From Chanos chanos (lineage: Eukaryota; Chordata; Actinopteri; Gonorynchiformes; Chanidae), in assembly GCF_902362185.1 (NCBI RefSeq), contig NC_044497.1, forward strand, positions 34,135,501 to 34,199,500: a stretch of DNA of 64,000 bases, read 5' to 3'. The notes beneath the pieces were generated by a model. The model had not been told where the DNA came from, did no database searches, and saw only the letters and a program-made list of their open reading frames with translations. The translations under genes were made by a program, and so were the position numbers. Shown here piece after piece: positions 56,088 through 64,000 of the stretch (position 1 is its first letter; every line of letters begins with the position of its first letter).

Positions 56088-56110
56088 GGGGGGGGGGGGG
56101 GGGGGGGGGG
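56088..56110. repeat. G homopolymer of about 23
   Basis: A T run is followed by roughly 23 G. Length may be unreliable because sequencing slips on such runs. Confidence 0.85.
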
Positions 56111-59100
56111 CTCTTCCATATATGGACCTCCTCGGGATCAGCAATGCTTCTGCTGTGTATAACAGCAGAGGATCACTGCAAGAGTTGAAATTTTGTGTCA
56201 AATTTCTAGGTGTAAGTGTGCTGATGTAGGATTGGATTTTGCATTTCATAATCCTTATCTACAGAATTATGAATCAGGGGCAGCTGATCCTGGATAAGAT
56301 GACTCTGGAGCACTTGATGCATGTAAAACTGGTGTAATCTGGCCATGAGTATCAAGGGCATAAAATGATGATGGTATAAGTACAGCTACTGTTATTAGTG
56401 AAAAGAATAGCAGCTTAATTGCTTTTTGTTTGTCCCTAACTGAGTATTACAGCGTTGTTTGCTGAATTCTGTTTCCTTCACAAGGTCACAATTAAGCATT
56501 CCAAAGCTTGGTGTTGATGGCCTTGATATGGACTCCAACTGAAATGAATTGTTGCCTTTCTCACGTAAACAAAAACAACACGATGGGGGCAAAGAGAGTA
56601 TCACAATTCAGGAGAGATTTCTTATCAAAAACATCTATTGTGAGACATTTTTCTTCTCCAAGTGGGTCATGTTTTTTGGCAGAGGTCATTATGTAGTGAG
56701 ATAAGCTTGCTGATCTGAAGATTAAATTGAACATTTTGTAAAGGTGTAAAACTCCATGTACGGCCAAGGACCAAGGGACTTACAAGGTCAAATTTTATGA
56801 GAGGAAGAACACTTGAATATCAGGTTGCTTATAGATGGCTGTCTACAGACAAATTACTCAGAGATTTCTTAGGGGTGGGAAAGAGAGAGAGAGAATAAAA
56901 AGAAAGAAAGGGAGAAAGAGAGAATGAAAGATAAAGAATAAAAAGGCAGAAAGGAAAAGGGGAGGGTGAGGGGAGTGATAGCTGTTGTTGTGTTATAATA
57001 ATAAGAATGAATGAGTCATCCAGTGAAGCTTACATAACACAGGATCCGCCCATCTCTGTGATGTTGAACTGACCTCATGCACACACCTCTATTTGACGTT
57101 ACTACTCCCTCATTCATCAGCCTGCTCAATATATCTTACAGAAAGATACTAAAAAAAATTAGAATATCTCGGTGTTGTCAATTTTGACAGTCATTTTAAC
57201 ACAACAAATGTGTTTATGAATGTATGGGTCCATGGTGTTTCAAAGGAATTCTCTAACTGTTAATCTAATAAAGCTAAGCAAAATTAATGAAGGACAAATA
57301 CACTGGTGAAAACTATTGGGTACTTAAGTCCAAAAATGTCTTCTTGCGGTGAGGCAACACTGACAGACTTTATCTTCTTATTTACCTAAGAGGAGTCTGC
57401 TCTTTGTCTCACACACCTACTTGTCTTATCAAAGTCAGAAATTCACAAATGTCTGTAAGTCCAATGAGAAAGGTGACAAACACGTACCTCACTACATAAT
57501 GACCTCTGCAATCTATATCTAGCAATAGCAGAAAGTAAATCAGCTTTAGTAAGTTAGTTTCTTTTCAGTGCAATATCAGGTATGGCTCACAGTCACTACA
57601 TGAGAGGGAAATCTTGAAAATACATTGTGAAACACTGCCACCGTAAGGTTGAAATTCTAACTTTGTAATTTCAATGTCATGGAACAATGCACGCATGTAG
57701 CAGCCTACTTTCAAAACTCATTAATTATGCCTGGTGGCATTTTTTTCCTGTTATCCTCGAGGAGTCTGAACAAAACCTTTGAACCTTAGCTCAAATAATT
57801 GGGTTATTTCTTCCTGGATAAAGGTTTTTTTTTTTAACTGATGTACTGTGTGCAGCTTGATGATCAGTCCATTTGAGGAATTAGGTGTGCGTCTTTTGGG
57901 CTAACAAAACAAAACAAAACAAAAAACAGTTTAGGAAATTGGTTCATGCAGAAATGTCGTGAGACACACTGATGATGCATGTTATTTTAGATCACTGTTA
58001 GTCTGTGTCACGATCAAATCTTAAATTTGGGCGCACAAAATGATCAGAGTGGTTGGTGACAGGATGAAGCTTGAATTCTTGTCTTTGGGTGGGACTGACC
58101 TCTGGTTTCCTACAGGCAATGTCAGCACTAGTGATTCTCACCACATAGGTTTTGTATTAAAGACTCACTCACACCGATAAGGATTAATGTTATACTTGTT
58201 GCAAGTGTGCAATTTCAAGTGAAGTGCCTTAGGTCTTTGAAGATAACCACATTCAATGGTCACTTGTGTCATCAAATCAGACATCCAAATATGGGCACTG
58301 AGGAGATAGGACATAAATAGCTACATCCACACTACATTGTGTAACTAGATATGTGCTTCCCAGCTTCAAGAATGCACGGGTATGATTAACCCTGAGTGTT
58401 CCCTTAGGGGCATCTTTGGGGTGATATTAAAATGCATGGGAATTCATGCATCTGCTAATAAATAGTGAGGCTCCTAGAGACTTCAAATGTCAAAATAAGG
58501 TTGAAGCTTTATCTATGGTCACAGTGAATTATGAAATATGATTTCAATTCATTTTACTGAAGTTAATTTTGAATAAGAAGCTTAGATTGAAATGAGTCTG
58601 AGTTCATAACCCATGATTAGAAAAAAAAATCAACAGAAAGTGAACTGAGGGAAATCAAGATGCTTTAAAATGTAATAAAATATACAGCTTCAGGGAGTTG
58701 TGAATCCTCCTTCCAATCAATATTACACATTAATTCTTCTCAGAGGTAACCTGAAATCAATTATTTTTGGAGACATGATTCAACAAGGGCAGATCAACAC
58801 AGAGCGTTTTGCTCTTCAGTTTCTCATACACAGCGAGTTTTATTTTACCACAAACGTTCTGAGGAGTAATTAATTACCCTGAGGGAGACACATTAACATA
58901 CAGAACTGGAGTCAACTAAACTTTCAGGATTAGGCCTTTGATTTTTTAATCAGGTCACTGTGATATAATCTTAGTGAAATGCTGAAGATTAAGGCACCAT
59001 AACTAATTCTCTTGGACTGCACCTGGGGTGAAGTGTTTTCACTATTCTTATGATTTGAATGATAAAATATTAGCTTAAGCAAAATTATTTTCACAAGGAG

Positions 59101-59349
59101 CTGCTAAATAGAAACTCCAAAATAGGGTCACAAACTTTCCTGTATTTACAAGACAACATAGAAATGTATACAAAAGTACCTAATTATCTATTGCTCTGAT
59201 GACTTTCATGGACCTATCTACATTTTTTCAGAGTGTACCACAAAATACTGAATTTTTTCACATGTAACAATGCTTTTGTCTGAGTCAATAAGTCACGTAG
59301 GAAACATTTCTGGTGATGGATTCGTTCTTTTAGCCTATGTCCTTAATGC

Positions 59350-62300
59350 TTACTCCACTCCTTTCATAAATTCCAGGAACTCTGAAACAAAAATACAGTC
59401 AAAAAGTTAAATTAGTGCCCACCACAATGAAACTGGTGTGTAACACAGACTTTAAATCACTTTATGGAAAAAAAAAAACATTCTTCTACTCTACAAATGC
59501 TATACTGTATATTGTAAACATATTGGGTTAGGGTTAAGGTAAGTAACATATAATAAATGTAGTTCTCACAATATATAATCCATTACAAAAAAACTCCACC
59601 ACAAAAAAGTGTCCACTGCACCGTGTTGCATTTCTGTTAGGCCTGTCACATGACCATGCTCTGTTACTGTTACACAAATTCTCTATAACTATCTGAGTAA
59701 ATACAGCTCAACAGATTTTAACTGTCTGTTGTCATGGTGGACCACTACAATATATCTATAAAGCAAGACTTGGTGATACTGAATATTATGGGAACATAGA
59801 AAGATATTATATAAGAGCTGATAACAATATCACAATGAACAACTACATTAGTTGTTACACTGTAATTACTAATCAATTTGGGACTAAGAACAGTGCAACA
59901 TGTAATTCCACAGTAATAGAACAAGATTAAATGGCTTTAAGTGTTTTGCTGACACAGAATGCTTACCATCATAATCTATTTTTCCATCATTGTTTTTGTC
60001 TCCATCTTTCATGAGTTCTTCAATGTCATCCTCAGTAATAGGCTCTCCAGTAGACTCCAGCATTGCCTTCAGTTCATCAAGATCAATGTAACCGTCTGCA
60101 TTCCTAAAGACCACAGATGCTTTCATAACTCCACAGTAACGATGAACTGAAGCACTAGTTTTAAACATCAGTTACAAAAAGAGTCATGTGTGTTTTTGTC
60201 TGAAAGTGAGTTTGGTCTGTTTATGAGGGTTTCTATTTAAAATTTCACACCCCATTTAGGTGTGTGATATTGTTTAGATGAACAAACATACTTTTCTCTG
60301 TTATTGATTCTGAACGATTAGAAAGTAAAATGGAAATGAGGACAGCAGTGTAACTGTAGAGATAAGGGAGAATGTTCATGGAAGCAAATAAAGTATTTAA
60401 AGTCAAGGAGATTAATGGTAGGTTTGGTTCTCACTTTTGTATTTTGGTTTACTTCCCTAAGAAGCCTTGGAGGTCCTCTCCTTCAGACTTTGGGGGGGGG
60501 CTCTGTGTCAATTCTGTATCAATCTTCAAACGAACAACAAAGTCTGGAGGCAAAATATTTTCCTATAGATATTATGCTGTACATACTTATCAAACATCCG
60601 GAACAGCTCTGCTAGTTCTTCCTCAGACTTCCCTTTACTGTCATCCTTCATGCACCTCACCATCATCACCAGAAATTCATCAAAGTCCACTGTCCCACTA
60701 CCTGGAAATGAGAGCCAATGCAAAATTTATTGTACAGCAGGGCTGTTCAATTACAAATTCAAAGGGGCCAGATTTCAAAACCAGTCCTTGCTCATGGGCC
60801 AGAACATTTTGGCAACCTCTTTACATTTACATATTTACATTTGTACAATTGACCTTGTGTGGCTAGCAAGATGCCTACAGTGCTGTGATGTAGAGTGATA
60901 TATAAATATGGTAAAACACTCTAGTGCTGCTGTTTTGACTCTTATCCAATCAAATGACTTGACAAGTACTAACTGTTGTATAATTTGAACTTGACTCTGA
61001 TTGCTGGAGATTGCCTTTGGCCTCGACTTGGCCCATGGGCTGCCAACTGAATAGGTCTGTTCTACAGTAATCATATGTCAATAAAGTTTGGTCATCTTAT
61101 ACCTATGCACTGACTATTTTTTGGTCATATCAAAGGCATATCAGCTCAGAATTGCTAGTTTATCTCTTTGCACAGATACAACTTAACCTCATTTAAACTA
61201 TACTTATGACAGACCATGCTTAATAGGAATAGCACAAAGAAGTACTTAGTGTCTGGGTCAAAAGCAAAGGAAATTAGGATTTAAGTTTTCTAATAGTGTA
61301 TCACTGAATAATTGCAGTATGTATTGCTCTCTAATGACATGAACCATTATACTGCAGTTTGAGCACTATTTTATAGTTAACATTTGTTCTGTATTCAGTA
61401 AGCTGACCAAATGAACTGAGAATATGGTTCATGCTCAGAGAATCCTCATATTTCAGTTGTTCCCTTTCCCCATAAGGTATAAAAACTGAGATGGTGCCAG
61501 AGAGCTGATATTTAGGGTAATAGAGACGAATGATGAATGGGTCAGTTCTCATATTTCCACTTACAAATTGAGTGTCTTTTTTCTGACTTAATGAAGAAAG
61601 AGCTTACATGAACGCAGTCCGTGTGTATTTGCTTATTTCTGAACTGTATTAATGGGTTACAAAATATCAAAAAAACTGAGAAGACGAAAAATGGGTATGA
61701 CACAGTTTGGTGAATCTGCCTCAGGAGGTCTAAAAGTAAGAGCTTCAGTTTTTTTTTTTTTTTTTTATACCATCCTCATCCACTTCATCGATCATTTCCT
61801 GGAGTTCCTCTGGCGTTGGATTCTGTCCTAACATCCTCATCACCTTCCCCAGCTCCTTAGTGCTAATGCAGCCATCCTCAGCATCCTGCACGAAGATATC
61901 AAACGCAGCACGAAACTCTACAGGACAAGACCAGACGTGCCAGTGAGAGTCACTTCAGAGAGATCCGAACAGTGGAATCTGCCCAAAGTCTTACTCTGTT
62001 CTAATAAACGTGATGTTTGTAAGCCTTGCTGTCTCCTCACAATCATATTTAGTTTGGTAGTATAAGAGTAGAGCTGTCAGTACCAGCAAGAGGCTATGAG
62101 AGTGCTGAAAAGTTCTGATGTGACATAATATGCGTTTTAACTGAAATATAATATTATGTTCTGTTGCAACACCCAAGCTGTGTCTGTGTCTCACATAATG
62201 GTGGTAAAGACATAAATTAACAGAACAGAAGGAGAGTTGGGCTTTTATTTCTCAATTCCAGCATTGTTTAATGAGTTGTTCAAAGATAACTGCTGAGTTG

Positions 62301-62398
62301 TTTAAATGACAAAGACTTAAAACACTCTCATCGTTTTCGAAACATGCCGAGTGATGATATTACATACCATTTTTCTGCTCATCAGTCAGTTGCTCAAC
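59350..62398 (-). CDS. tnnc1: Troponin C, slow skeletal and cardiac; first exon missing
   Basis: Five coding exons are present on the minus strand: 62368-62398, 61771-61917, 60587-60701, 59967-60103 and 59350-59381. They code for 153 residues; with the family's eight-residue first exon (M-x-D-I/V-YKAA) the total would be 161, as in human. The protein is the calcium sensor of the thin filament in heart and slow muscle. EF-hand I is degenerate (V28-Q29-D30-A31), as in all cardiac forms. Loops II, III and IV ([36 protein letters not shown]) look competent. C35 and C84 are kept. The ending [10 protein letters not shown] is exact. The second exon in this window has an unusual donor next to a T tract. 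The first exon was not found before the window edge. Confidence 0.95.
60738..61059. mobile_element. hAT-like non-autonomous element in a tnnc1 intron
   Basis: The left end reads CAGGGCTGTTCAATT followed shortly by GGGGCCAG. The right end, on the minus strand, reads CAGACCTATTCAGTTGG then GCCCATGGGCC. The ends are imperfect inverted repeats of a type I associate with hAT elements. They are flanked by TTGTACAG (60730-60737) and TTCTACAG (61060-61067), an 8-base target duplication with one mismatch, as hAT makes. It is 322 bases long, with no coding sequence. Confidence 0.7.
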
Positions 62399-64000
62399 CT
62401 GTAGAAGAAAATATAAATGTAAGATAACAATATCAAATGCCACAGCATATTATTCTTACTGTGCGATCCATAAACATCATCAGCAGGAACTTTAAGTTCA
62501 ATTTATGGCATAAATAAACAGTGAACAAACCTTTTCAGTATTTACATACAGCATTTGTACATGCTGCAACATGTACTGAATTTAGTGCTGTTTTAACTGA
62601 TAATTTGGTTGCCTCATGAGGTTCCTACAGACCCCAACTCCTGCCACTTCAAGAGCTACAGAATACCATAGCTTTAACTTTGCTTAAAGTTATTTTGCTT
62701 TAATCAAGTGACATTCTTGAAATGACTTCACTGTTAGTCAAAACAATATATGGTTCAAGTGTGTTCTTCACATTTAGTCATGATTTATACTTTGCACTGG
62801 ACCCATGTTTCAAGTAAAAGGGACAGAACCAAGTCCTTGCATTGAGTTAAAAATAAAACAACATGTGGATCTGAAAGCACAGATAAGAGACACAGTACAC
62901 AGTGCTTTAAATTAGCATAGCAGTGGATCTGACTCAACAATGGCCCAGTAATCCTGGTAAAGCTAGCGTGAATGTGAGAGAAGGACAGCTGCTTAGGTAA
63001 GAGTTATTGTCTACACAATCCACCTCAGACTTAACACAAACCACAGCAGTGCTGGACTATATAAAGAGGTCAGTCCACATGCCCTGCTCCTCTCAAAATT
63101 GTTCTGTCAGAACAAAGCATTTGAAACACCTACTGCTGAGAGTGATAATACAAAGTGGAAGCTTTAAGAGTATACCTTTACAATGCATTGTGGCCTAATA
63201 CACATTGGCATGGATGTACCCAATACATATATATATAAATGTAAAATAACTGAAGTGATGAAAGGCAAAAAATCTTGATTTTCAATATCATTTAGAAACT
63301 GATCTGTTATATTAAGACAGCAATAGACATTCTTACAGTTTCTGAAGTAATTCACGTGTATGCTTTATATGAAACACACCACATTACAGCACAGTAGATA
63401 GTGAAGGAATTCATCATTGGATGTTTAATTTGAACCATGTACATCTCTCTCTCTCGCCTCACTGAAAACGCAGATGTGGGGGAGACCAAACAACTTGCCA
63501 AATTTAGTCATGGAAGTAAGGATCTGTTCCATGTGTAGTCATGAATGGTTCAGAGTGGTGGAGCAGAAGCATGTGCAACATCAGTCCCTTTAAGTGGATC
63601 CTATCAGTTCTGATAGCGCTTGAGAGTGTCTGTATTTAAGGACACACACAGCTCCCATGAAAATGTTTAATATTAGTTACTGGTCGCTACAATTAAAATA
63701 TAGTTTTAATTATTTCATAAATGGAATTCGTTTAGAAAAATGAATGATGTAACCCCAAAAATTAGTTGATACTGGAATGTCTTGGTTTAGACAAATAACC
63801 AAAAAGGTTTAATAAAACAGGGATATTTTGGATTTTAAACAGAAGAAACTGCGCGTCTGAAAAAAGGTAGCAAGTTTTATAGAAATTGGCCTTAGACAAG
63901 GCAAAAGTCCAAAGGAAAATGTAATTAATGATATCATATCACCCCATCCCCAAAGCTACTACATCAAGAAAATAAAAAGATATCAAAACAAAACAAAACA
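62399..64000. other. tnnc1 intron 1, no exon seen
   Basis: The region should be the 5' part of tnnc1. I looked on the minus strand for a short exon coding M-x-D-x-YKAA with a donor and found none, so exon 1 and the promoter probably lie beyond 64000. Nothing else was recognised. Confidence 0.5.

Larger units (their letters stand above)
50004..59349. other. dusp7 3' UTR and gene-free gap to tnnc1
   Basis: Two overlapping AATAAA hexamers at 51737-51746 may end dusp7, for a 3' UTR of about 1.7 kb. On the minus strand AATAAA at 58839-58844 may end tnnc1. Between them I find no exon, RNA gene or transposon with recognisable ends, only minisatellites, microsatellites and homopolymers. The two genes run tail to tail. 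Confidence 0.5.

Noticed and set aside
60372-60866. 164-codon plus-strand frame
   Set aside because: It runs antisense through a tnnc1 exon and into the hAT-like element, so it is a shadow frame.
62399-64000. Search for the first coding exon of tnnc1
   Set aside because: No stretch codes for M-x-D-x-YKAA followed by a donor on the minus strand, so I did not place an exon.

Overview
The window is vertebrate nuclear DNA, almost certainly from a teleost fish. Genes are split by GT-AG introns, introns and gaps are rich in (CA)n and (CT)n microsatellites, an L2-type LINE with fish-like sequence is present, and troponin C carries the Gln29/Asp30 pair known from fish cardiac forms. The species cannot be named from this sequence. 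There are no operons, CRISPR arrays or convincing tRNA or rRNA genes.

Seven protein genes were resolved exon by exon. Six are complete in coding sequence and every junction keeps phase. In order they are: itih6 (+, 482-8461), a secreted inter-alpha-trypsin-inhibitor heavy-chain relative; gdi1 (-, 12441-18234), Rab GDP-dissociation inhibitor; slc25a20 or a close relative (+, 19649-24607), mitochondrial carnitine/acylcarnitine carrier; taz (+, 26341-32929), tafazzin, with an L2 LINE antisense in its last intron; atp6ap1 (+, 34690-41258), V-ATPase accessory subunit Ac45; dusp7 (+, 47421-50003), ERK phosphatase MKP-X; and tnnc1 (-, 59350-62398), slow/cardiac troponin C, whose first short coding exon is not in the window.

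The genes do not form a pathway. What links them is synteny. gdi1, taz and atp6ap1 neighbour one another on human Xq28 and itih6 is on human Xp11, while slc25a20, dusp7 and tnnc1 lie on human 3p21. taz and atp6ap1 keep their human adjacency and orientation. itih6/gdi1 and dusp7/tnnc1 are tail to tail; gdi1/slc25a20 are head to head across about 1.4 kb.

The rest is introns, UTRs and gaps holding repeats: a tRNA-like SINE in itih6, the LINE in taz, a fold-back MITE in atp6ap1, a short hAT-like element in tnnc1, minisatellites and homopolymers. Two long stretches (41.3-47.4 kb and 50.0-59.3 kb) show no gene. The first holds two CTCF-like motifs in convergent orientation. I saw no wholly new gene system. 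The most useful leads are a GC-AG intron and a start-overlapping uORF in dusp7, the fold-back element in atp6ap1, the altered carrier signature in slc25a20, and the mixed synteny.
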